Position numbers and translations under genes: made by a program. DNA of 25,548 bases from Elysia marginata (lineage: Eukaryota > Mollusca > Gastropoda > Plakobranchidae): the NCBI GenBank assembly GCA_019649035.1, contig BMAT01001578.1, forward strand, positions 53,418-78,965, written 5' to 3'. Of this stretch, positions 1-7,742 are shown piece by piece (position 1 is the first letter of the stretch; each line of letters starts with the position of its first letter). The notes below the pieces were generated by a model, which was not told where the DNA came from, did not search any database, and saw nothing but the letters and a program-made list of their open reading frames with translations.

Positions 1-428
1 TTTTTTTTGCCTTATTTTATGGTTGATGAGTCCACAATATAGATAAAACCAAAACAGCATTTTAGTGAATAAGGTATTTCCTATATGTATTTAAATTTGA
101 TGGTTTTAAAAGTACACTTAGTACACTTAAAAAAAAATAAAATGAAATTCATTAACTTCAATTACTTTTGAAAAGCCCTTGATATATCGTATGATGTTAA
201 GTACTTTACTCAATAATTCAAAAATTTTGTATTAATGTAATTTTCAATATGTTTAAAGGTAGTCTCATAAATTTAAAGAAATGTAATTTTGTTTCACATA
301 CCATGATAACAGTCGTAGTCAAAAGTTCTCACGGGTTGATTTTTATCCCGATATATCTTACAAACCTGCATGTGAAGTTTAGCCGCGGGATATTCTTTTC
401 ATCAATTCTTCATTCCTATATGTATATA
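1..428. other. AT-rich sequence, probably ELAPOR intron
   Basis: No exon with phase-compatible borders and no further repeat were recognised. It is taken as intron because the gene continues to the left. 865-1351 is likewise AT-rich with nothing supportable. Confidence 0.5.
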
Positions 429-864
429 TGTCTTGCATTCTGTCCAAATGAGTCGTAAGTCAAAGGGCTTAGTTTGGAGATATAGGCTTTTAAAGTTTAT
501 TGGGTGTTCAGAAGTAAAAATTTTTCTTATGTTAGATATTGACGCTAAAACCATTTCTAAACAGTTTTCACACCTAATTGATGTAATAATTTCATTGTCT
601 AGGTGTTAAATTTTAATGGGTATGATTGCTAAGGCCTTAATACCTTTATTGTCGGCTAAACTTTAAATGCTGTTTTCTTCCCTTTCTGTAATTTCACAAG
701 TTCTAACCCTGCCGACTTCAAATGGTTATAACTTCATACAGAAGCGCGATAGAGCTTTTCTGTTTGTCGTATTTGAAAGTAGAGAAAATAAGCTTTTCAT
801 TAATACCACTATATGACTTACTTCCGATTTCGACTTAAGACTCATTTGGACTGGTTGCAAGACA
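429..864. mobile_element. Inverted-repeat element (MITE) family 1, copy 1
   Basis: The left end is TGTCTTGCATTCTGTCC then AAATGAGT. The right end, ACTCATTTGGACTGGTTGCA then AGACA (840-864), is its imperfect reverse complement over about 25 bases. The interior matches copies at 14929, 15283 and 21282 (for example ACACCTAATTGATG, CTAACCCTGCCGAC, TTTGAAAGTAGAG). There is no coding potential, so it fits a nonautonomous DNA transposon. Superfamily unknown; the target duplication is not resolved. Confidence 0.85.
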
Positions 865-1351
865 TATGTGTTCAACAACCAGAGTAAATCAGGCATTAGT
901 TTTGATTTAAAATCCTTTAAGTAAGAAAAAAATCTTCTTTAAAAATAAGAATAAATCTGCTATAGAATGAATTTTTTTGTTTGAATTAATTTTACTTCTT
1001 GAAGGGTTGAAAGTTTACTTTAGAAAATACAAATAACCCCTTAGGTCGAAATTCTGGCTAGTGTCTCTGGACTATGCTGGTGGCGTGACAAATGTTAGTT
1101 TTTAAAATTTATATATATGTATGTATAATTCGATGTAATGATTTATCTTTTTTTTTTTTTTAATAATGGCATGCCAAGATGAACTATAGATAGTCAGACA
1201 CAATTGAAATATTAATTACAGTTTAGTTATCTTTGTTTGAAAAATAGAATGCATAACACTATTTCAATAAATAACTTTGCTTCACTCCTATCTTGTTCTG
1301 TTTATATAGCTATTCATACTCAATTGGCATATAGGGAAGACCATTGCTACT

Positions 1352-1506
1352 TTTTGTAGCTTCTTCTGAAACCATGTTGTTTCACTGTGTATACTGCCTA
1401 AGACCACTGGTTTTTCTCTGTAGCTTCTGAACCATGTTGGTTCCCTGTGTATACCTAAGACCCTTGGTTTTTTGTCTGTAGCTTCTGAACCATGTTGGTT
1501 CCCTGT
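1352..1506 (+). repeat. Tandem repeat (about 2.5 units of 58-64 bases) carrying three splice-acceptor copies
   Basis: Three copies of a unit share CTGTAGCTTCTGAACC followed by ATGTTGGTTCCCTGT. Acceptor-like T-tract plus TAG ends fall at 1359, 1423 and 1481. The last copy runs into exon A; the first two run instead into a GTATAC...CCTAAGACC spacer. Steps are 64 and 58 bases, so the copies are not in the same frame. The first copy is the most diverged. Confidence 0.85.
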
Positions 1507-1582
1507 CGAGTGCCATCTGCCGCTCCACGCTGGTCCCACAAGGAGACCCAAGCCTGCCAGTGGTATCCACTCAACCAGTAAG
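1482..1582 (+). CDS. ELAPOR1: ELAPOR exon A (first visible exon)
   Basis: The exon follows a strong acceptor, the T-rich tract at 1465-1479 ending TGTAG at 1481, and ends at a donor AG|GTGAGC after 1582. It encodes LLNHVGSLSSAICRSTLVPQ followed by a 14-residue stretch ending in TQPV. The last two bases (AG) join the first base of the next exon to make Ser. The residues around VVSTQPVSLG line up with the segment just before the C-terminal MRH part of vertebrate ELAPOR proteins, as far as I remember that segment. An in-frame stop (1479-1481) lies just upstream, so the exon cannot extend left in this frame. The acceptor and the first exon bases sit in a tandem repeat holding two further acceptor copies (see 1352-1506), so the start is the least certain boundary. 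Confidence 0.75.
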
Positions 1583-4500
1583 GTGAGCAGCTAAGTTTAT
1601 TTGTTACAGAGGAGAAATGGTTAGTGTACACTTGATTCAAAATAGCAGGTGTGTATTGCTGCAACCAAGTTTGTCTAGGTGGGTATTTGCACTTGGTGAT
1701 TGAATGTTGTTGTAGATCGATGAATTGGCCTCTGGCCTAATACAGCTATCGAATAAAATTGTGAAGTCCATTATTTCTTGCTCTAAAAATTGTGCCTCCT
1801 TCACGATGTATGTTTCTGAGCTTTTGAGCATTGAAAATTCTTGGAAAGTATGAAAATTTTGTGAAAAAATTTAAAAAAAATTGTATTTAAAATACATAGA
1901 AAAAGAGAATAAATTTACTTCTAAATGTTGTTTTTCCGTGTCTTAAATTATAAATTCCTATTTGAGTAGTCTTAAGACCTATTGATTGTATTTTCTTACT
2001 TGTTATTATTTTGTTATACCTGTTAGTTTATTAATTTTGTTGGGTGCATGAGCTGTACTACATGTGTAATGATAACAATGCTATCGTCAATCAACTCCTC
2101 AGCCTTGGCACCCATTTGACAAAAATTGTGACAAACGTCAGTCTTAAGGCCTTGTATGAGGACGAGGGTTTTGACACAACAGGTAAGCACCACCTCTTCT
2201 TAATTTAACAGGGATGTCATTTTTTAAGTTGCTTTCGGTGTTTTTCAAACCTGAGAACAGCATGAAAACAAATTGAAACAAGATTGAATATCGACACATG
2301 TTGTATAGGGTTCCTGTTTGTTAATTAATTTGAGAACATAGCGCCAGGATGTTCAGTTATTAAAAAAAAACAACTTTAAGTGGCATCCCTCATAATAGGA
2401 AGGCATGATTTAATCAGGTAATAATACCTATATGTACAGGATTTAAGTGATAATAGGTACAGGAAGCAAGAGAAGCCACAGCAATGCTGCATTAAATTGA
2501 ATGAAATCAAAACCAATGAGATTAGTGGGAATTACTTTAAAAGTTCTAAACATTGACTGGTAACATTTTTTAATCTGGTTATGTCATAAGATTGACTCAA
2601 TTGTCTTTTTCCATCTTTGCAGGCATGGAACGAGATATACACTTCTACTTTGATGCAACCAGGTAAGGCCAGTAGAAAAATTTTACCCATTGAAAATTAA
2701 AGAAACATTCTGTGCTCCAAATTAAAATTGAAAAAAAAAAGCTAGATGCAAAATCTACTCTTTTTTAAAATACTCATCTCAGGAGTTTAGGCAAATGCGT
2801 ATCAAGTCTGTCGAGACTGATTGAGCTGTACCTGTTGAATAATAACGGTACTATCTTCAATGAACTCCTCAGTCTTGTCACCCTTTTGACGAAAAAAAAC
2901 CCAAAAAAACAAGTCCTCTTCTAAATGGGGTTTTCCATGTCTTAAATCAGAAACTTACAAGTGATTTAGAGTAAAATAATTTTAAAATAAATAAAAGGCA
3001 TCACAATTTGCTTGCTGTGGCTTTTTACTGAATGGACATTTGAACCGGCTCTGTGGCCTAGCGGTAAGACACTCGCTCAGAGATTGCTAGGTGCGTGGTT
3101 CGATCCCCGGCCGAGTCAAATCAAGGACTTTGAAATTGGTATTATTAACTGATGGGCCTAGTGTCTGGCATTATGGATTTATTTGTTAAGTCTGGTCGGC
3201 CCCGTGTCAGGATAATGTGACTGGGTATGGTGTATGCAAGCGCTCCTTACATTACAGTGTGGCAGCAAACTTTCAATTGTCCAAAGCGCCATCTCTGAGA
3301 TAACCTCGAAGTTGACTGGGATGTTAAAAATCAAACAAACAAACAGACATTTGAAACTGAAAGTGGTTCCACTGTGTGTGTTTTTTGTTTTTTTTGCTTT
3401 GTCCAGCTCCACTAGTGCCTGCCCTAATGGTCGAACCAGCATAATCAGTCTGCGGTGTGACCCGACCGAGAAGGAGGAAGGAACTATAGAGCTCCCACCT
3501 CACTGCTCTGATGGAACTTGCGACGGCTGTGTATTCCACTTCCTGTGGTACACGATCCACGCCTGCCCACACTGCCGCAAGGAGGACTACAGCGTTGTCA
3601 AGGGAGAATGTGTGGGCGGAGAGCAGGTCATACACTATCTACCCCCGAGGTAAAAAAGCTTTACATGCTGTATTTCTGCTGGTGTTGATCCTAAAAAAAT
3701 GTCGTTGATAAGTCTGTAATCCTGCAAAAGTTCTTAAGCACTAGCTGATCAACTGCCTGTAAAAACATTGTCAACACGTTGAAAACACAATACCAAAATC
3801 ATTAGGAAAAAGAAGATGAAAAAGGTGATGCTAGATACTAGTATAGGTATAAGGGGCGCTTTCATTTATAAGGGGTGTAAGTTAGCTCCATAATGTCATG
3901 ATGGTATATCCCAAATTTTTAATAATAGCCCACAGCCCGCAGGTGGTTAATGTTTTTGCAGGCCAAATAAGTTGAAAGTCGGAAATTCCTTTTTTTGAAA
4001 AAACCTTATTTAAAGGTATTATTTTTTTCATTTTCACTATAATTTGAACCAACAAAAGCTTAAATATCTCTCCACAAAATACTAATAATTTTTTTAAAAT
4101 TTTGACATTTGGGCGCTTAAAACAAAGTCCTATTCACAACAGCAATGCCTTTGAAGTTAAAAATTGCGACATCTGACTCATTCAACTTGGACGCAATACA
4201 TTTATCTGTGGACAGAGTATAGGAAGAAAATAATAAAAATAATAATAATAAAAGTAATAATAATAATGATAATAATAAGAATATTAATTACGATAATAAC
4301 ATGGACTTGTGTGCCACTAATAGCATGGTTTTCGTTTTATTTTTTTCTCATAGAGTCAAACATATTCTGTGAGAGTTGATAATTATTTTTTATAAAGCAT
4401 TAAGATGTTTTGCTAAGAGTGATATATATATATATATATATATATAGCAAAACCAGTGTTTCTGGATTTAAAAGATTTCTTAAATTAATTCAGGTCATCA

Positions 4501-7500
4501 GTCAGAAGACCTAATACCCCTGTTCTGTTTACAGTATGAAACGTTGGTTATTAGCAAACATAAGCTCTGGGAGAATATGTGAGTTTTAAAGAAGTCTTGG
4601 TTTGCAGTTCTGTGATTTATATTGAGGGACCGAGCAGTTGGTAGAGGCCTCACTCCGTGGCCCAGAGGTTGTGGGTTTGAGCCACAGCCGAGCACAGTCC
4701 AGGCCCCTACTGGTTGGGTTGGTGTCAGTATAATGTGACCGGCTGAGGCTAAGTCATGGTATCCTCGCTAGTCTCTGGTTGGCAGCTTGTACATTGTCAT
4801 TGGGACCCAAACCCTGAGAGCACCTTTGAAGTGGAATTGGGCTTGTAAAAATATCCTTTAATCAATCAATCTGTCTCCACCATTTTTCAGGGACTGCCTT
4901 CAGCTGCCAGAGTCTGAGCTGACGCCAATCAGTCAAAAGTGCAGAACTTTGCCATTTGCTGTAAGTTCTTCAACCCCTTTATCTTAAAGATTAAAGGTTA
5001 GCTGACAAGGGACAATGTAAGTTTTGAATTCATTTCAACAAAATGGACGCAGTAGGTGTGATTGAAATCCAATGGTTTGATTAGTCTATAAACATTATGT
5101 CTTGAAACATTTGATTCCATGATGCACCTAAATAGGATAGTATTAAGTGTTTTAAGACTGCAAGATGAACCTATTGAGAAAATAAGTTGGTTTTTTTGTT
5201 GTTCATATTATAAAAATGTACTCCACTATTACAAGTGCAGTGTTTTTTAAAATCAGATCTTAAAAAAGATAAAAATGATCAAAATCTGTTGTGTGAACTA
5301 TTTCAACCTTACTGCTCTTGGTTTTTTATTTTGTTTTGTTTCAATTTATGACTTTTAAGCTTTAATGTTAAATTAGGCTAATGGGAACTCGGAACGGAAC
5401 GTTGTCTGCTACATAATAAAACAGAATTGAAAGAAACTGCCTTTTATAGGTTTGCAAGCATGATTGCCCATTGCAGATCAACTGTCCATTACGACTACAC
5501 CACAATCGTCTTTTATTTTCAATGGTCGGCTCGGGCAGGTTTGATTTTAATCTGATGAATAAATAATTTTGTATTTGATTTTCTTATGGTTTTAAGAGAA
5601 AAAAGAAAATCTTGAAAAAATGTGCATTGAATTGTCGTTTTATTGGGTTTTGTTGTGAAATAAAAATTTCTGATGTCTGACTTTACGGAAGTGGTTGTGA
5701 CTTAAAAACTGACTTTGCTAAAACACAAGAGAAGTAAAAATCATCCTGCCTAATGCCTTTTTATTGAACTTTTTCAGGTGATGCTAGCCATTCCTGTGTC
5801 GCTGGGGGTTGGTCTTATCCTCATTCTTCTGCTTATTTATTGCTGGTCTCGCAACAAAAAGTAAGTAGTTCAAACTAAAACTCTGTCACTTTAATTTAAT
5901 AAAATGTTTTTTATTGAAGAATTTAAACAAAGTTTAAAAAAACAAACAAACCAACCAAGTCGCAGCTGATGTTTTCAAAGCTTATTTGTCTCGCGGCTAG
6001 GGTGAATGAGTCAAAAGCTGCAAACATTTGTTTTGAGAAAAGCGGCATTAAAATAGAAATAACTATTTTTCTATGACTCTGTATCGTCAAACACGAGATT
6101 TTCCAATATCTTTCCACAAAATTTTGATAAGTTAATACAACTTACTATCTTTAAAATCTCAGAAACATGCTTTGTTCAAAATATCAATGCCTTTTGATTT
6201 AAAATTTTTTCCCCCTCTCAAAGATTGCATTTGTCAACACCTGCCAGCCAAATAAAAATAAAAAATCTTTTTTTTTTTAAGTCTTTTTTTGAGCAACTTT
6301 GTTCTGAGGAGTTGTCCTAGATTCTTTCTTTTTTGTTTTTTTTTTGTTTTACATGCCGAAGGTTGTCATTGTAACATAAGGCTTGCCTGTGCAAAGATTA
6401 TTTCCAGATTTAGTGGCAAAAGAACTTGTACCATAAACGATATGTTGCTATTCAAATAAATTTTGAAAGTTAATAATATATGTATACACAAAGCTTGTAA
6501 ATTAAGTACCATTGGTGATTCAATTTTTCAATGAAAAACTATTTTTGTGCAAACTAGTTTTATTGTTCTAATACTTATAAGAAAGCATAGAACATTCTTT
6601 TTCTTGTGGGATGGAAACAATTTTGCAAACCAGGTATTCATTTTATATATGTATGTATGTGCGTGTGTATATAGGTTGGAATACCGCTACTCTAAGCTAG
6701 TTGAGACAGCAGGTGGTCAGGATGGTGAGATGGAAATGCCTGCTGCCGAGACCTGTGGTATGGAGGACGGGGAGGAGGACGTTCACTTCTCAGGCTATGG
6801 GAAGGAATCCTCTGATAGCAGCTTTATGGGCAGGTTCTTCACAAAGTTTAGGGGTGGACGCAAAAATGGGGTAAGTTTTTTTTTGTTTTTATGCACTATA
6901 TTAATCCCTTTGGGGAAACTTGGCGTAAATGTGATGCTACAGAGCAGCACCGCTAAGGCCCCATGGGGAAGTGGGGGGGGCGCTAAACTTAAAATTATTT
7001 AACTTATTTCTGATATCCAATACCAAGTTCAATATTAATTGTGAAAACAGAAATACAATTACAAACAAACATATGTTGTACTGGAATGACTTATGTGATG
7101 TAACAAAACGTTTGTAACCCACAAACTGCATGTCTATTTTTATTCATAAGTATCATACATACATATTAGAAAAGTGACACCTAAGGCTCTTTCATGTATA
7201 TTAAAATGTATGGCAGAGGTTGAAAGCTGCTGCAGCAAATATATTGTGACAACTTTTTAGTATTGACTTTTGCTTTCCTGCCTTGTTTTCACGCTGGCTC
7301 TGTGGCTTAGTAGTGAGACACTCGCTCAGAGATCGGGTGTGCGTGGTTCGATCCCTGGACGAGTCAAACCAAAGACTTTAAAATTGGTATTAGCAGCTGA
7401 TCCGCCTAGTGTCTGGCATTATGGATTTAGTGCTAAGTTTGGTCAGCCCGGTGTCAGGATAATGTGACTGGGTGTGTTGTATGCAAGCGCACCTTACACC

Positions 7501-7716
7501 ACAGTGTGGCAGCACGCTTTCAATTGTCCCAAGTGCGGTCTCTGATATAAACTTGTAGTTGAAAAGAGACATTAAAATGCCAACAACTTAACCTAACGTA
7601 TTAGTTTTCACTACTGAACTTGTCTAACTGATTCTATGCTGACTTTTTCTCCGTAGGATGACGAGGACAATCCTTTTGTTGCTGTGAAAATGTCTGAGAG
7701 CATGTCCCTGACGTAG
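1482..7716 (+). CDS. ELAPOR1: ELAPOR1/2 (KIAA1324-family) orthologue, last eight coding exons; 5' part outside the window
   Basis: The joined exons (1482-1582, 2103-2182, 2623-2662, 3407-3649, 4891-4960, 5778-5860, 6675-6870, 7657-7716) total 873 bases, or 290 residues plus a stop, with no frame break at any junction. The order is: cysteine-rich lumenal part (about residues 1-178) with GTCDGC and FHFLW motifs, one transmembrane helix (about 179-201), then a tail starting KKLEYRYSKLV. Vertebrate ELAPOR1/2 have the same layout and near-identical blocks around GTCDGC-FHFLW-ACP and KLEYKYSKLV. The family are type I membrane proteins of trans-Golgi, endosome and lysosome, linked to autophagy and vesicle traffic. 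ELAPOR1 and ELAPOR2 are vertebrate paralogues, so an invertebrate gene would be co-orthologous to both; the symbol marks the family only. The full protein is near 1000 residues, so roughly the last third is seen. Family call sure; exact first-exon start less so. Confidence 0.93.
2103..2182 (+). CDS. ELAPOR1: ELAPOR exon B
   Basis: The acceptor is CAACTCCTCAG ending at 2102 and the donor is ACAG|GTAAGC after 2182. With the split Ser codon from exon A it reads SLGTHLTKIVTNVSLKALYE then DEGFDTT, ending in the first base of a Gly codon. NVS is a possible N-glycosylation site in the lumenal domain. The reading frame is also open upstream through the intron end to about 2038, but splicing at 2103 is favoured because it restores phase with exon A and fits the family alignment. 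A degraded copy of the acceptor and the first ~30 exon bases lies in the next-but-one intron (2823-2890). Confidence 0.85.
2623..2662 (+). CDS. ELAPOR1: ELAPOR exon C (40-base microexon)
   Basis: This 40-base exon lies between TTTGCAG (ends 2622) and AG|GTAAGG. It completes a Gly codon, encodes MERDIHFYFDAT, and gives two bases of a Ser codon. The HFYF strand matches the FFYR-type strand that precedes the cysteine-rich CxxGR block in vertebrate family members. It is too short to be found by ORF length; support comes from the exact phase fit on both sides (G|GC and AG|C) and from the continuity of the joined protein. Confidence 0.9.
2823..2953 (+). pseudogene. Decayed duplicate of the exon B acceptor region
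   Basis: 2823-2890 matches 2050-2120 at roughly three quarters of positions by eye, including GAGCTGTAC, GAACTCCTCAG and TTTTGAC, which span the intron end and first ~30 bases of exon B. It has no matching donor, and the exon-B frame runs into a poly-A stretch and then a stop. 2918-2953 matches 1917-1950 (CTTCTAAATG...TTTTCC.TGTCTTAAAT). The two blocks are in opposite order compared with the original, as after a tandem duplication followed by loss. Confidence 0.7.
3045..3345 (+). mobile_element. tRNA-derived SINE, copy 1
   Basis: The head has a pol III A box TGGCCTAGCGG (3054-3064) and B box GGTTCGATCC (3097-3106). The GGCTC at the start can pair with GAGTC after the B box, as in an acceptor stem. 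A body of about 230 bases follows, ending in an (AAAC)n-like tail. It is flanked by a perfect 10-bp target duplication GACATTTGAA at 3035-3044 and 3346-3355. A second copy lies at 7295-7580. The minus and plus ORFs here are artefacts of the SINE. Confidence 0.93.
3407..3649 (+). CDS. ELAPOR1: ELAPOR exon D, C-terminal half of the MRH-like cysteine-rich domain
   Basis: The acceptor is GCTTTGTCCAG (ends 3406) and the donor is CCGAG|GTAAAA. The 243-base exon is the most conserved part in the window. It reads STSACPNGRTSIISLRCDP, then a TEKEEG turn, HCSDGTCDGCVFHFLW, ACPHC and GECVGG. Counting from its first Cys it has eight cysteines in a spacing typical of the family, consistent with lumenal disulfides. 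The FxFLW...ACP ending resembles the last strands of mannose-6-phosphate-receptor homology (MRH) domains. The open frame upstream (from 3234) runs through a SINE that ends at 3345, so the ATG there is not a real start. The exon begins 51 bases after the SINE's 3' target duplication. Confidence 0.95.
3951..4200. mobile_element. MITE family 2, copy 1 (about 250 bases)
   Basis: The left end TGTTTTTGCAGGCCAAATAA and right end ACTCATTCAACTTGGACGCA then ATACA are imperfect inverted repeats. The interior shares TCTCTCCACAAAAT, TTTGAAGTTAAAAATTGCGA and the polyT/polyA core with copies at 8712 and 24151. Flanking TTA on both sides may be a target duplication if the ends are taken one base further out. 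Confidence 0.72.
4227..4299. repeat. AAT/ATA-rich simple repeat
   Basis: An interrupted (AAT)n tract; it accounts for the Ile/Lys-rich open frame there. Confidence 0.85.
4422..4446. repeat. (AT)n microsatellite
   Basis: About twelve uninterrupted AT units in the intron before exon E. Confidence 0.95.
4626..4871 (+). mobile_element. tRNA-derived SINE of a second family
   Basis: An A-box-like GAGCAGTTGGTAGAG (4632-4646) and a B-box-like GGTTTGAGCC (4674-4683) mark a tRNA head different from that of the 3045-3345 element. The body contains GTGTCAGTATAATGTGACC (4722-4740), shared with the other family, and the element ends in ATCA repeats just before exon E. No clear target duplication was found. 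Confidence 0.82.
4891..4960 (+). CDS. ELAPOR1: ELAPOR exon E, lumenal stalk before the membrane helix
   Basis: The acceptor is CCATTTTTCAG (ends 4890) and the donor is GCT|GTAAGT. It completes an Arg codon and encodes DCLQLPESELTPISQKCR followed by TLPFA. This aligns with the vertebrate segment that has Cys, a LPE motif and a second Cys before the transmembrane helix. The 70-base exon ends in phase 0. A SINE tail of ATCA repeats ends only about 20 bases upstream, so the branch point may lie in SINE-derived sequence. Confidence 0.92.
4961..5777 (+). other. Intron between exons E and F
   Basis: AT-rich; no repeat or exon recognised apart from short homopolymers. The following introns (5861-6674 and 6871-7656) hold a family 2 fragment and SINE copy 2. 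Confidence 0.8.
5778..5860 (+). CDS. ELAPOR1: ELAPOR exon F, transmembrane helix
   Basis: The acceptor is TTTTTCAG (ends 5777) and the donor is AAAAA|GTAAGT. It encodes VMLAIPVSLGVGLILILLLI then YCWSRNK and two bases of a Lys codon. The 20-plus uncharged residues followed by Arg and Lys form a single-pass membrane anchor with a positive cytoplasmic edge, as in type I proteins. The vertebrate family has the same exon role, with a YFWKKNQK-type border. Confidence 0.95.
5987..6205. mobile_element. MITE family 2, partial copy
   Basis: It starts TGTCTCGCGGCTAGGGTGAA then TGAGTC, and contains ATCTTTCCACAAAATTTTGATAA and ATCAATGCCTTTTGA as in the other copies. No convincing right end was found; the match fades by about 6205. 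Confidence 0.6.
6675..6870 (+). CDS. ELAPOR1: ELAPOR exon G, cytoplasmic tail with tyrosine sorting motif
   Basis: The acceptor is TATATAG (ends 6674), with a weak, GT-rich upstream tract, and the donor is GGG|GTAAGT. It completes Lys and reads LEYRYSKLVETAGG, then MEMPAAETCGMEDGEED, then a Ser-rich part, and ends FTKFRGGRKNG. YSKL fits the YxxPhi signal read by clathrin adaptors and is conserved in vertebrate members. PAAxxC...EDGEE matches their PAADSC and acidic block. This placement agrees with the endosome/lysosome location known for the family. The open frame from 6547 runs through intron, so its ATG is not a start. Confidence 0.94.
7295..7580 (+). mobile_element. tRNA-derived SINE, copy 2 of the 3045-3345 family
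   Basis: It matches copy 1 along nearly its whole length, with A box TGGCTTAGTAG (7303-7313), B box GGTTCGATCC (7345-7354), GCCTAGTGTCTGGCATTATG and GTGTCAGGATAATGTGAC. The tail ends around CATTAAAATGCC. It lies in the last intron in the same orientation as the gene. No target duplication was recognised, and many substitutions separate it from copy 1, so both are probably old. Confidence 0.9.
7657..7716 (+). CDS. ELAPOR1: ELAPOR last coding exon and stop
   Basis: The acceptor is TTTTTCTCCGTAG (ends 7656); the exon runs in phase 0 to TAG at 7714-7716. It encodes DDEDNPFVAVKMSESMSLT. Vertebrate members end with a comparable acidic DxFxSVxLKT stretch. The NPF tripeptide is the core motif bound by EH-domain endocytic proteins, and here it lies in acidic context, which suits such binding; function is inferred. 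The exon is found only by phase and similarity, being 20 codons long. Confidence 0.9.
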   Translation, partial: DDEDNPFVAVKMSESMSLT

Positions 7717-7736
7717 AAAATCAACGGGCTAGTTTC

Positions 7737-7742
7737 AATAAA
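7737..7742 (+). terminator. Polyadenylation signal AATAAA just after the ELAPOR stop
   Basis: AATAAA starts 21 bases after the stop, with T/GT-rich sequence about 25-60 bases further on (from 7763), as expected around a cleavage site. Use of this signal would give a 3' UTR under 60 bases. Other AATAAA sites further right (for example 10178-10183 and 13359-13364) may also be used, but such hexamers are common by chance in this AT-rich DNA. Confidence 0.5.

Noticed and set aside
1288..1551. Minus-strand frame with an internally repeated protein (QHGSE/THGF-like units)
   Set aside because: It is the antisense reading of the splice-acceptor tandem repeat and exon A.
3234..3406. Open frame with an ATG upstream of the conserved exon D
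   Set aside because: It runs through the SINE and the pyrimidine tract of the acceptor; the conserved protein begins only after AG at 3406 and the phase fits exon C.
4498..4695. Minus-strand 65-residue frame with GCGSNPQPLGHG
   Set aside because: It is an antisense reading of the SINE tRNA head (B box).
6547..6674. ATG-started frame leading into the cytoplasmic tail exon
   Set aside because: The sequence is intronic and AT-rich; exon F ends with two bases of a Lys codon that exon G completes at 6675.
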